Below are positions 40,396 to 49,489 of a stretch of DNA of 64,000 nt, piece by piece. The stretch is taken from positions 1 to 64,000 of the forward strand of contig CAVTHV010000018.1 in the NCBI GenBank assembly GCA_963734595.1, written 5' to 3'. Position 1 is the stretch's first letter, and each line of letters begins with the position of its first letter. The position numbers were made by a program, and so were the translations under genes. Origin of the DNA: CAKKQX01 sp963734595. Its GTDB lineage: Bacteria > Pseudomonadota > Gammaproteobacteria > Burkholderiales > SG8-41. The notes under the pieces are model-generated. The model ran no database searches. It was given only the letters and a program-made list of their open reading frames with translations, and was not told where the DNA came from.

Positions 40396-41256
40396 GTGGA
40401 TACAAGGTTCTGGCTGATTCAGGCGTTCAACGGCATTTCCTACGGCGCGCTTTTGTTTCTGCTGGCCAGCGGCCTGACCCTGATTTTCGGCGTCATGCGT
40501 ATCGTCAATCTCTCGCATGGCGCCTATTTTCTTCTGGGGGGATACGTCGCGCTGTCGGTGATCGCCGCGACGGGATCCTGGGTGCTGGCCATCCCCGTGG
40601 CTGCCCTGGTCGTCGCGGTGATCGGCTTGGCCATGGAGCGGATTTTTCTGCGGCGCCTCGGCTTCGAGCCGCTGCGGCAGGTGTTGTTGACGGTCGGCTT
40701 TGCGTTCCTGTTCCAGCAGGCGGCGCTCGACATCTGGGGTGGCGACAGCCGGGATATCATCCCGCCCGACATGTTGCGGGGGAGCACGGTCCTCGGGGGG
40801 CTTCATCTCCCGATGTACCGGATCTTCATGATAGCCACGGCGGTGGTGGTGGGCGCGATCCTGTGGCTGCTGATGGAAAAGACGCGCGCGGGTGCCATGA
40901 TACGCGCGGCTGTGGACGATTCCGAGATGGCGCGGGGCGTGGGTATCGACACCTCCCGGGTTTCCATGTTCATCTTTGCTTTGGGCGCCTTCCTCGCGGG
41001 TTTGGGGGGCGTCGTCGGGGGCGGGTTTCTCGGTGTCTATCCGGGATTGGACTTCGAAATCCTTCCCATCGCGTTTGCCGTGGTAATCATCGGGGGGATG
41101 GGAAGTCTGACGGGCGCCGCAGTGGGAAGCCTGATCGTCGGGCTCGCCGACAATTTCGGCAAGGCCCTGTTTCCGGAGGTTTCCTATTTCACCCTCTATG
41201 CCCCGATGGTGCTGATCTTGGCGGTGAAACCGACCGGCCTGTTCGGGAGAGAATGA
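40396..41256 (+). CDS. livH: Branched-chain amino acid/amide ABC transporter permease LivH
   Basis: A 286-aa inner-membrane permease with eight or so hydrophobic segments and the typical blocks GLTLIFGVMRIVNLSHGAY, RAAVDDSEMARGVGI (cytoplasmic coupling loop) and GGMGSLTGAAVGSLIVG. It pairs with LivM to form the channel. The GTG start has GGGGAGAGGAA immediately upstream. It is the first gene of an operon in the order permease, permease, receptor, ATPase, ATPase, free of frame breaks. Confidence 0.93.
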   Translation: MDTRFWLIQAFNGISYGALLFLLASGLTLIFGVMRIVNLSHGAYFLLGGYVALSVIAATGSWVLAIPVAALVVAVIGLAMERIFLRRLGFEPLRQVLLTVGFAFLFQQAALDIWGGDSRDIIPPDMLRGSTVLGGLHLPMYRIFMIATAVVVGAILWLLMEKTRAGAMIRAAVDDSEMARGVGIDTSRVSMFIFALGAFLAGLGGVVGGGFLGVYPGLDFEILPIAFAVVIIGGMGSLTGAAVGSLIVGLADNFGKALFPEVSYFTLYAPMVLILAVKPTGLFGRE

Positions 41257-41260
41257 CGCC

Positions 41261-42244
41261 ATGTTTTTGAGCAGTCGCGGCAAACTCTGGGCGGTGGCTG
41301 TGGTCTTGCTGGCTCTCGCGGCTGTGATGCCCTTTGCCAGTTCGTACATCGTCCTGCTGGTCACCCAGGCCCTGATTTTGGCCATTCTCGCGATGAGTCT
41401 GGATATCCTGCTCGGTTTTACCGGATTGCCTTCCCTCGGTCAGGCGGCCTATCTGGGCATGGGCGCGTACCTGACGGCAATCCTGGCGACGCGTTACGAC
41501 TTCGGCCTGGGATGGAGTTTCTGGGTGGTGGTCGTGTTGGGCATTCTGATCGGAGCAGCCACCGCCGCGCTTTTTGGCCTGTTCGCAATCCGCGCGGCCG
41601 GCGTGTCTTTTTTGATGATTACCCTGGCGCTGGGCATGTGCGTATGGGGGCTCTCCTACCGCTGGAATTCCATGACCGGCGGCGACAACGGCATCAACAT
41701 TCCGGGGCGGCCTGCATTCGGAATCGATTTGGCGGACGGTGTCACGTATTTTTACCTGGTCCTGGGTTTTTTCGTCATGTCGCTGGTGATGCTCTATATC
41801 CTGGTCAAATCACCGTTCGGTCGCAGTCTGGTGGGAATACGGGAGCGTGAGCTCCGGATGCGTATCCTCGGATACAACACCTGGCTGCACAAATACGTCG
41901 CATTCATCATTGCCGGTGGTTTCGGCGGACTGGCCGGCGTATTGTGGGCGCACCTGAACGGCATCGTCAGTCCCCAGATCGTGGTTTTGGCGACTTCGGT
42001 GGACGCGCTCCTGATGGTGGTCCTGGGCGGGCCGGGCACGCTTGTCGGCGGTGCCCTGGGCGCCGGTGTCGTCGTCTTCCTGCGGGATTATCTCAGCACG
42101 GTTGTCCCGTGGTGGCAGTATTTGTTGGGTGGGGTTTATGTGCTGACGATTCTTTACCTGCCGGGCGGCTTGATGGGCATTCCGGCGCGAATCCGCAGCT
42201 GGCGCGCACAGCAAGCCGGTCCTCAGCGGGAAAAGAAACTGTAA
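41261..42244 (+). CDS. livM: Branched-chain amino acid/amide ABC transporter permease LivM
   Basis: A 327-aa permease with the LivM pattern: LDILLGFTGLPSLGQAAYLGMGAY, GLSYRWNSMTGGDNGI and REREL-MRILGYNTWLHKY (coupling loop), then VLGGPGTLVGGALGAG. The start ATG follows livH by four bases, so the pair is translationally linked. It forms the membrane channel with LivH. Confidence 0.93.
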   Translation: MFLSSRGKLWAVAVVLLALAAVMPFASSYIVLLVTQALILAILAMSLDILLGFTGLPSLGQAAYLGMGAYLTAILATRYDFGLGWSFWVVVVLGILIGAATAALFGLFAIRAAGVSFLMITLALGMCVWGLSYRWNSMTGGDNGINIPGRPAFGIDLADGVTYFYLVLGFFVMSLVMLYILVKSPFGRSLVGIRERELRMRILGYNTWLHKYVAFIIAGGFGGLAGVLWAHLNGIVSPQIVVLATSVDALLMVVLGGPGTLVGGALGAGVVVFLRDYLSTVVPWWQYLLGGVYVLTILYLPGGLMGIPARIRSWRAQQAGPQREKKL

Positions 42245-42272
42245 TCTGCATCTCACTAAAGGAGGTATGGCC

Positions 42273-43538
42273 ATGTTGCACAGACTCAGAGGAAGCTGCA
42301 GTTGGATGTTGGTGATGGGCTGTCTCGCGTTGGGCATGAGTGTCAGCCGGGCTTCGGCTGCCGCGGAGGAGTTGCGCATCGGCTTTATCGCGCCGATGAC
42401 CGGCGGTTTTGCCCAGGTCGGCAAAGACATGAGCAACGGCTTCCAGATGTATCTGGACGAGGTCGGCGGCAACTTCGCAGGCGCCAAGGTGAAATTCATC
42501 GTGGAGGACGACGAAGCCAAGCCGCCGGTCGGGGTCCGCAAGGCCGAAAAACTCATACTCCAGGACAAGGTGCAGATGCTGGTCGGCGGTCTGCTGGCCT
42601 CGACGGGCTATGCGCTGGCGCCGGTCAGCACGCGGCTGAAGACGCTCTATATCGCTTCCATTCCGTCGGCCGACGATCTGACGCAGCGGAAAAGCGCCGA
42701 GTATCCTTATGTGATGCGCACCGGCTGGACGAGCTCGCAGCCCAGCCACCCGTTCGGAGAATGGGCCTGCCAGCAGGGCTACAAGAAGATCGTGACCATC
42801 GGCGCCGATTTTGCCTTCGGTTATGAAGTCGTGGGCGGGTTCCAACGGGCATTCGAGAGTTGCGGCGGCAAAGTCATCCAGAAGATCTGGCCGCCGCTCG
42901 GGACCCAGGACTTCGGACCGTACATTCCGACCATCAAGAAGGACGCGGACGCGATATTTACGCTGATGGCCGGCGGCATGTCGCTGCAGTTTCCGAAGCA
43001 GCTGGCGGCCTCGGGTAACAAGATACCTGTTATCGGTGGCGGCACCAGCTATGACGAATTCGTTCTGCCGTCGATGGGCGACGAGGTCATCGGCTCCGTC
43101 TCGGCCCTTCAATACAGCGCCGGGCTGAACACGCCGAAGAACGAGGCCTTCGTTAAAAAGTACCGCGAAAAATACGGCAAGGTGCCGTCCTATTATTCGG
43201 AGAGCAACTACACGACGGCCCAGATGATCCACGAGGTTTTCAAGAAGACGAACGGCAAGTGGCCCGGCGCGCAGAAGTTCATCGAGATGCTCTCGAAAAT
43301 GAAATTCGATGCCGTGCGCGGTCCCGTGAGCTTCGACGACATGCGGAACCCGGTTCAAAACATTTACATCAAGAAGGTCGAGAAAACGAAAATGTTCGGT
43401 TATGACAAGGACGAACTCTGGAACATCGTGATCAAGACTTATCCGAACGTGAGCCAGTTCTGGAAATACGGCAAGAAGGAGTTTCTGAAGCAGCCGGTTT
43501 ACAGCCGGGACTATCCGCCTTGCAAGTACTGCGAATGA
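42273..43538 (+). CDS. Branched-chain amino acid/amide ABC receptor (LivJ/K-like)
   Basis: A 421-aa periplasmic binding protein with a signal peptide (ending ASAAA) and the Peripla_BP_6 pattern LRIGFIAPMTGGFAQVGKDM, NGFQMYLDEVGG, DEAKPPVGVRKAEKLI and SESNYTTAQMIHEVF. I choose the ATG at 42273 rather than 42267, because AAAGGAGG at 42258-42265 is then seven bases away. Ligand not predictable; related receptors bind amino acids, amides, aromatic acids or urea. Confidence 0.92.
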   Translation: MLHRLRGSCSWMLVMGCLALGMSVSRASAAAEELRIGFIAPMTGGFAQVGKDMSNGFQMYLDEVGGNFAGAKVKFIVEDDEAKPPVGVRKAEKLILQDKVQMLVGGLLASTGYALAPVSTRLKTLYIASIPSADDLTQRKSAEYPYVMRTGWTSSQPSHPFGEWACQQGYKKIVTIGADFAFGYEVVGGFQRAFESCGGKVIQKIWPPLGTQDFGPYIPTIKKDADAIFTLMAGGMSLQFPKQLAASGNKIPVIGGGTSYDEFVLPSMGDEVIGSVSALQYSAGLNTPKNEAFVKKYREKYGKVPSYYSESNYTTAQMIHEVFKKTNGKWPGAQKFIEMLSKMKFDAVRGPVSFDDMRNPVQNIYIKKVEKTKMFGYDKDELWNIVIKTYPNVSQFWKYGKKEFLKQPVYSRDYPPCKYCE

Positions 43539-43551
43539 CGGAGTGACAGAC

Positions 43552-43576
43552 GCGGGGCCCCGCGCAGGGGCCCCGC
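43552..43576 (+). terminator. Strong hairpin between receptor and ATPase genes of the liv operon
   Basis: A perfect 10-bp GC stem GCGGGGCCCC/GGGGCCCCGC with loop GCGCA is followed by TTCGTTCT. It may stop most transcripts after the receptor gene, or protect its 3' end, so that receptor outnumbers ATPase. The short T-run makes termination only partly likely. Confidence 0.65.
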
Positions 43577-43603
43577 TTCGTTCTATCCAACAGGAATTTG
43601 AGT

Positions 43604-44374
43604 GTGACGCAGCCGATACAGACGAGCGGGGTGTCCCCCGTTCTCGAATTGAAAGGCCTGTCCAAAAGTTTTGGAGGTCTCGATGCCGTTCAGGGCGTGA
43701 CCCTGAAAGTCTTTCCGGGCGACCGCAGGGCCATCATCGGTCCGAACGGCGCGGGGAAAACGACACTCTTCAACCTGATCACGGGCGTATTCCCCGCGAC
43801 TGCAGGGCAGGTGCTGCTGTTCGGAGAGAACATCACGGGCTGGCCGAGCCACCGGCGGACGGCGTTGGGAATGGCGCGGACTTTCCAGGTCACCAGTCTC
43901 TTCCCGAAACTGACGGTCCTGGACAACGTCCTGCTGGCGATCAGCGGACTGCGGAAGATGAAGTTTGTGATGTGGCGGATGCTTTCCTCCTACCGGGACC
44001 TCTACGACAAGGCGCACCGCCTTCTCGAAAGTGTCGGTTACTCGGACCGCAAGGATGTCGAAGTCAGAAACCTCTCGCACGGCGAGCAGCGCCAGGTCGA
44101 AATCGTGCTCGGTCTGGCCAGCGACCCGAAGATTCTGCTTCTCGACGAACCCGCCGCCGGCCTGGCATCGGGCGAGTCGCGCGAGATGGCGGAGTTCCTG
44201 AAGAAACTCGATCCCGGCCTGGCCATACTGCTGATCGAGCACGACATGGATGTGGTATTCGATGTGGTGGACCATATTTCCGTCCTGCAGTTTGGCCAAC
44301 TGGTGGAGGAGGGGACGACGGCACAAATCCGCCAGAGCCAGAAGGTGCGGGAAATCTACTTGGGAACAGGCTGA
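43604..44374 (+). CDS. livG: Branched-chain amino acid/amide ABC transporter ATPase LivG
   Basis: A 256-aa ABC ATPase with Walker A GPNGAGKTTLFN, signature LSHGEQRQ, Walker B KILLLDEPAAGL and H-loop LLIEHDMDVVF. It is the LivG type, with its VTSLFPKLTVLDNVLLAIS segment. I choose the GTG at 43604 with AGGAA seven bases upstream; the TTG at 43598 is too close to it. It energises the LivHM channel. Confidence 0.93.
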   Translation: MTQPIQTSGVSPVLELKGLSKSFGGLDAVQGVTLKVFPGDRRAIIGPNGAGKTTLFNLITGVFPATAGQVLLFGENITGWPSHRRTALGMARTFQVTSLFPKLTVLDNVLLAISGLRKMKFVMWRMLSSYRDLYDKAHRLLESVGYSDRKDVEVRNLSHGEQRQVEIVLGLASDPKILLLDEPAAGLASGESREMAEFLKKLDPGLAILLIEHDMDVVFDVVDHISVLQFGQLVEEGTTAQIRQSQKVREIYLGTG

Positions 44375-44377
44375 TTC

Positions 44378-45079
44378 ATGGCGATTCTTGAAGTGCAGGA
44401 TATTCACACCTATTACGGTGATGCCTATGTGCTCCAGGGGCTTTCCCTGAAAGTCGAGCAGGGGCAAATCCTGGGGTTGCTCGGACGCAACGGCGTGGGC
44501 AAGACGACGCTGGTGAATTCGATCGTCGGATTCAATCCTCCGCGCCGCGGGAAAATATTTTTCAAGGGCGAGGACATCACCAATGTTTCGTCCTTCGAAA
44601 CGGTACGCGCCGGAATGGGGCTGGTGCCGCAGGGCCGGCGTGTTTTCCCCACGCTGAGCGTGGAAGAAAATCTCAAGGTGGCCGAACGGGGCGGCCGCCG
44701 CCATGGCTGGGACCTGACGCGGGTCTACGCGCTCTTCCCCCGTTTGCAGGAGAGGCGTGCCCAGCGCGCCAAGACGCTCTCGGGAGGAGAGCAGCAGATG
44801 CTGGCCATCGGCCGCGCCCTCATGACCAACCCGGACTGCCTGATCATGGACGAGCCTTCCGAAGGGCTCGCGCCCATCGTCATCCAGGGGGTGTGGGAAG
44901 CCGTCGCGAAGCTCAAGGAGGAAGGCCTTTCGATCCTTCTGGTCGAGCAGAATGCCTCGCTGGCCATCAAACTCGTCGATTACGTGCATGTGATCAGCAA
45001 GGGGCAGGTGGTCTTTTCCGCCGATGCGCAATCGCTCTGGGCCAACGAAGAAATCAAATCCTGCTACCTGGGCATCTGA
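44378..45079 (+). CDS. livF: Branched-chain amino acid/amide ABC transporter ATPase LivF
   Basis: A 233-aa ABC ATPase of the LivF type: HTYYGDAYVLQGLSLKV, Walker A GRNGVGKTTLVNSI, signature LSGGEQQMLAIGRAL, Walker B CLIMDEPSEGLAP, and LLVEQNASLAIKL. It follows livG by three bases and closes the operon. Confidence 0.94.
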   Translation: MAILEVQDIHTYYGDAYVLQGLSLKVEQGQILGLLGRNGVGKTTLVNSIVGFNPPRRGKIFFKGEDITNVSSFETVRAGMGLVPQGRRVFPTLSVEENLKVAERGGRRHGWDLTRVYALFPRLQERRAQRAKTLSGGEQQMLAIGRALMTNPDCLIMDEPSEGLAPIVIQGVWEAVAKLKEEGLSILLVEQNASLAIKLVDYVHVISKGQVVFSADAQSLWANEEIKSCYLGI

Positions 45080-45171
45080 CGACGCGAGATCCTGCCCGCC
45101 CGCATTAAAAACTGCAAACGTGGTCCCGCATTTACTGTGCGGGGACAGAAACTTGTGAAAGAGGAATCGGA

Positions 45172-46912
45172 ATGACCGCATTAAAAAGCGAAATCCGCGA
45201 CGGCATGCGGATCGACTGGGATGTGCCGATCACGATGGACGACGGCATCGTGCTGCGCGCGGACGTGTTCCGCCCGGTGGCGGACGGGCGCTACCCGGCG
45301 CTGCTGAGCTACGGCCCGTACGGCAAGGGGCTCGCGTTCCAGGACGGCTACAAGACCGCGTGGGAGATCATGGCGAAGCAGAACCCCGACGCGCTCGCCG
45401 GTTCCACCAACAAGTACCAGAGCTGGGAGGTCGTCGATCCCGAGAAGTGGGTGCCGGACGGCTACGTCTGCGTGCGCGTCGATTCGCGCGGCGCCGGCCG
45501 CTCGCCCGGTTATCTCAGCCACAACAACGCGCGCGAGAACCGCGATTTCCATCGACTGCATCGAGTGGGCGGCGGCGCAGCCCTGGTGCAGCGGCAAGGT
45601 CGGTCTCAACGGCATTTCCTATTACGCGTCGCAGCCAGTGGCGCGCCGCGGCGACGCAGCCGCCGCATCTCGCGGCGATCTGCGTGTGGGAAGGCTGGGT
45701 GGACAACTACCGCGACTCGAACCGCCACGGCGGCATCATCTGCGTGTTCCGCAAGAACTGGCAGGACATGCAGGTGAAGACCGTGCAGCACGGCGTCGGC
45801 GAGCGCGGCGCGAAAAGCCGCATCACCGGCGAGCTGGTGTGCGGCCCCGAAACGCTGTCCGAGGAAGAACTCGTGAAGAACCGCGAGGACCTGTGGGCCA
45901 ACGTGCTCGCGCGCGAGCTCGACGGGCCGTATTACCACGAGCGCACCGGCGACCTGTCGAAGGTCACGGTGCCGCTCCTGTCCGCCGCCAACTGGGGCGG
46001 GCAGGGCCTGCATCCGCGCGGCAATTTCGAGGGCTTCATGCGCGCGGCATCGAAAGAGAAGTGGCTGGAAGTGCACGGCGGCTCGCACTGGGCGCCGTTC
46101 TACACCGATTACGGCGTCAAGTTGCAGAAGCGCTTCTTCGATTATTTCCTCAAGGGCGTCGCCAACGGCTGGGACAAGCAGCCGCGCGTGCAGCTGCAGG
46201 TGCGCCATCCCGGCGAGAAGTTCGTCGAGCGCCACGAAAACGAATGGCCGCTCGCGCGCACGAAGTGGACGCACTTCTATCTCGATCCGAACGACATGCG
46301 CCTCTCGCCCGCGCCGGTCGCGGCGGAGCAGTCGATCACCTACGAGGCGATGGGTGACGGCCTGACCTTCTCCACGCCGCCGCTCGAGACGGGAAACGGA
46401 GATCACCGGGCCGTCGGCGCTCAAGCTCTTCGTTTCGTCGTCGACCGCGGACGCCGATATTTTCGCGGTGCTGCGCGTCTTCGATCCGGCCGGCAAGGAG
46501 GTCGTGTTCCAGGGCGCGCTCGATCCGCACACGCCCGTCGGCCAGGGCTGGCTGCGCGCCTCGCACCGCAAGCTCGACCCGAAGCTCTCGCTGCCGTACC
46601 GGCCGTATCACACGCACGACGAGAAGCAGCCGCTCACGCCGGGGCAGGTCTATGAGCTCGACGTCGAGATCTGGCCGACCTGCATCGTCGTGCCGAAGGG
46701 CTATCGCATCGCGCTCACCGTGCGCGGCAAGGATTACGAGTACGAAGGCGAGGCGGCGACGCTGTCGAACATGAAGAACCCGATGCGCGGCTGCGGTCCG
46801 TTCATGCACGACGATCCGATCGACCGGCCGCCGGAGGTTTTCGGCGGCAAGGTCACGCTGCACTTCGGCCCCGCGCGCAAGGCCGTCGGTGCTGTTGCCG
46901 GTGATTCCCTAA
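45172..46912 (+). CDS. CocE/NonD-family (X-Pro dipeptidyl peptidase S15-like) hydrolase, frameshifted
   Basis: A serine hydrolase of the CocE/S15 type, about 580 aa, acting on esters or amides. Visible: VPITMDDGIVLRADVFRP, VRVDSRGAGRSPG, then in other frames CIEWAAAQPWCSGKVGLNG-ISYYAS, whose Ser is the nucleophile, WGGQGLHPRGNFEGF and HGGSHWAPFY (catalytic His), followed by a beta-sandwich C-terminal domain. Frames break near 45550, 45640, 46392 and 46890. The corrected end reads VLLPVIP and a TAA at 46910-46912; without that correction the frame runs to 47016 through unlikely coding. The substrate is unknown. Confidence 0.83.
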
Positions 46913-47091
46913 GGGGTGAGGTGCGGGGTCCGCTGCGGCAAAGAATTGGTGTTGACGCAAAGGACGGCGCTGGCGATGTCGCAGCTCTGTCCGGAAATGA
47001 TAATATGGGCAAATAACAATGCTCCATCGTCGATGGATGACGATGACAGCGCGGGGCGGGCGAACCAGTCGTAACAAAGGAGGAAGTGATA

Positions 47092-48060
47092 ATGAGCATC
47101 CGTTCTTTTGTTGTTGGCATCCTGTACCTTCTGGGCGCGATGGCGGCAGTTCCGCTCTGGGCCCAGAGCTATCCGACCAAGCCGCTGCATTTCATTCTGC
47201 CGTTCCCGCCGGGAGGGCCGACGGACATTCTGGGCCGGGCCATCGCCCAGAAGCTCTCGGAGCAGATGGGGCAGCAGGTGATTCCCGAAAACCGGCCGGG
47301 CGCCGGCGGCAATATCGGCCTCGAGCTGACCGCGAAAGCGCCGCCGGACGGCTACACGTTCGCGCTCAGTTCGCCGGTCATCTCGACCGCTCCGTCCCTC
47401 TACCGCAAGCTGAACTACAAGCAATCGGATCTCGTGGGCTTGTCGCTGGTGGCCGAAATGCCCAACGTCATCCTGGTCCATCCTTCGGTACCCGCGAAAT
47501 CGGTCAAGGAGCTCATCGCCCTCATCCACAAAAATCCCGGCAAGCTCAACTACGGCTCCGGAGGGGTTGGCACGACGACGCACCTCGCGCCCGAGCGCAT
47601 CATGAGTCTCACCCATACGAAAATGGTACACGTGCCGTTCAAGGGCTCGGGGCTCGCGCTCATCGGCCTGGTGAGCGGGGAAATCGACGTGCTGATCATG
47701 GCTGTGCCGGCTGCAGAGGCCCAGGTCAAGGCCGGCAAGGCGCGCGCACTCGCGGTGCTCGCCACCGATCGCGTGACAGCGCTGCCGAACGTGCCGTCCG
47801 CAAAGGAATTGGGCATCGAAGACTATATCGTTCCCCTCTGGTACGGAATGCTCGCGCCGGCCGGAACGCCCGCCAACCTGGTCCAGCGGCTCAACGCCGA
47901 GATCGTGAAAGCGGTGAATTCGCCCGATCTTAAAAAACGGCTCGAGAGCATGAGCATCACGCCGCGCACAACCACCGCGGAGGAATTCCAGAAATTCATC
48001 CGCGACCAGACGGTGTTTTACGCGCAAGTCATCAAGTCTGCCGGCGTCAAGCCGCAATAA
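47092..48060 (+). CDS. Bug/TctC-family periplasmic solute receptor
   Basis: A 322-aa TTT receptor. Signal peptide ends PLWAQ; then YPTKPLHFILPFPPGGPTD (canonical PGG and Asp), ENRPGAGGNIG, PPDGYTFA and MVHVPFKGSGLA. The ATG at 47092 has AAGGAGG eight bases away, better than an in-frame GTG at 47086. It heads a likely catabolic cluster with a CoA transferase and a CitE-like lyase, which suggests an organic acid that is activated as a CoA ester. Confidence 0.94.
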   Translation: MSIRSFVVGILYLLGAMAAVPLWAQSYPTKPLHFILPFPPGGPTDILGRAIAQKLSEQMGQQVIPENRPGAGGNIGLELTAKAPPDGYTFALSSPVISTAPSLYRKLNYKQSDLVGLSLVAEMPNVILVHPSVPAKSVKELIALIHKNPGKLNYGSGGVGTTTHLAPERIMSLTHTKMVHVPFKGSGLALIGLVSGEIDVLIMAVPAAEAQVKAGKARALAVLATDRVTALPNVPSAKELGIEDYIVPLWYGMLAPAGTPANLVQRLNAEIVKAVNSPDLKKRLESMSITPRTTTAEEFQKFIRDQTVFYAQVIKSAGVKPQ

Positions 48061-48216
48061 AACATGCCGGTGCGCCGTCCGCGGTCGGCGCCCGGACCCC
48101 GCTTGCGGGCAGGGCGCGGCCGTGATGCGGCGCGACGGCCCGTTGACATAACCGCTTGAATGCGACGGAGGCGATTCGGGCCCTCGGCTGGGAGCCCCGT
48201 GCGCAGTAATTGAAAC

Positions 48217-49443
48217 ATGACAGTCCGGAGTGTCGACGCGGTGTCTCAGCCACTTGATGGTATCAGGGTACTGGAACTCGGTAATTTCATTGCGGGCCCG
48301 TTCTGCGGCATGCTCCTGGGCGATATGGGGGCAGACGTCATCAAGATCGAGCGCCCGGCAAGGGGCGACCAGACCCGCGCCATGCCCCCGCTGGTCAATG
48401 GCGAAAGCGCCAGTTTCGCCGCGCTGAACCGCAACAAGCGCAGCCTGGTGCTGGATCTGAAGCAGCAGCAGGCGCGCGACATCGTGCTTGCGCTGGTCAA
48501 AAAAGCCGACGTGTTCCTCGAAAACAACCGGCCCGGCGCGCTGGAATCGGTCGGGCTGGGTCCTGAGCAGGTGCGCGCGGTCAACCCGAAGATCGTCTAC
48601 GTTTCGGCCTCCGGGTTCGGCCAGACGGGACCGTATCGGCGGCGCGCCGGCGTCAACCTGATCGTCGAAGCTTTTTCCGGCGCTTTGTCGGTCACCGGAT
48701 CCCCCGGCGAGATGCCGATGCGCACCGGGATCCAGTCCGCCGATATTTTCGGCGCGCTGTTTGCAACCTACGCGGCGCTGTCGGGGCTGATCAGCGTGCT
48801 GCGGGACAGGGGCGGAAAGATCGCGGACGTGTCGCTGGTGGAGTCCTCGATCGCGGCCGCCGCGTGGGAGACGGCCGGATATCTTGCGACGGGCGTGGTG
48901 CCGGAACGGCTCGGACACCGGCATCGCCTGAATGCGCCCTATCAGGTGTTTGAAACCCAGGGCGGGCACTACCTCGCGATCGGCACGCCGAACGACGAGT
49001 TGTTCCGGCGGTTCATGCAGGTGCTCGGGCTGGAGAGCCATATCAGCGACCCCCGCTTCGCGACCTACGTGCTGAGGAAGCAGAACGAGACCGATCTCCT
49101 CGGGGTCGTTACGCCCGCGATACGCGCCAGAAGCGTGACCGAACTGGAGGCTATCCTGGTGGAAGCAGGCGTGCCGTGCTCGCGCGTCAATAATTTCCAG
49201 GAAGTCTTCGACAACCCGCACATCCGCGCGCGGCACGTCGTCGAAGAGGTCACGCATCCCCGCATGGGACCCACGCCCACCGTGCGCAATCCGGTGCTGT
49301 TCGATAAGGACAGCCCCAGCATCCGCAGGCCGGCGCCGCTGCTGGGCGAGCATTCGGCGGAAATTCTGCGGGAACTCGGATACGCCGATGCGCAAATCGC
49401 CGAATTTGCGAAGGCGGGCGTCGTGCTGCTCGGGAACGCCTGA
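48217..49443 (+). CDS. CaiB/BaiF family (type III) CoA transferase
   Basis: A 408-aa family III CoA transferase, moving CoA between acyl groups. It shows LDGIRVLELGNFIAGPFCGMLLGDMGADVIKIE, the DVFLENNRPGALESVGLG region with the catalytic-Asp surroundings, and SASGFGQTGPYRRRAG. The ATG at 48217 has little Shine-Dalgarno; a GTG at 48241 has GGAG ten bases upstream and would start MSQPLDGIRV, so either is possible. With the downstream lyase it could activate and then split a carboxylic acid delivered by the Bug receptor. Confidence 0.92.
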   Translation: MTVRSVDAVSQPLDGIRVLELGNFIAGPFCGMLLGDMGADVIKIERPARGDQTRAMPPLVNGESASFAALNRNKRSLVLDLKQQQARDIVLALVKKADVFLENNRPGALESVGLGPEQVRAVNPKIVYVSASGFGQTGPYRRRAGVNLIVEAFSGALSVTGSPGEMPMRTGIQSADIFGALFATYAALSGLISVLRDRGGKIADVSLVESSIAAAAWETAGYLATGVVPERLGHRHRLNAPYQVFETQGGHYLAIGTPNDELFRRFMQVLGLESHISDPRFATYVLRKQNETDLLGVVTPAIRARSVTELEAILVEAGVPCSRVNNFQEVFDNPHIRARHVVEEVTHPRMGPTPTVRNPVLFDKDSPSIRRPAPLLGEHSAEILRELGYADAQIAEFAKAGVVLLGNA

Positions 49444-49489
49444 GCGGTCATGTTCAATCGATAGAGAAATTTTTGCGGGAGAACGGTGC

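Noticed and set aside
43583..45181. Minus-strand open frame of 532 codons
   Set aside because: Antisense to livG and livF, both with full ATPase motifs.
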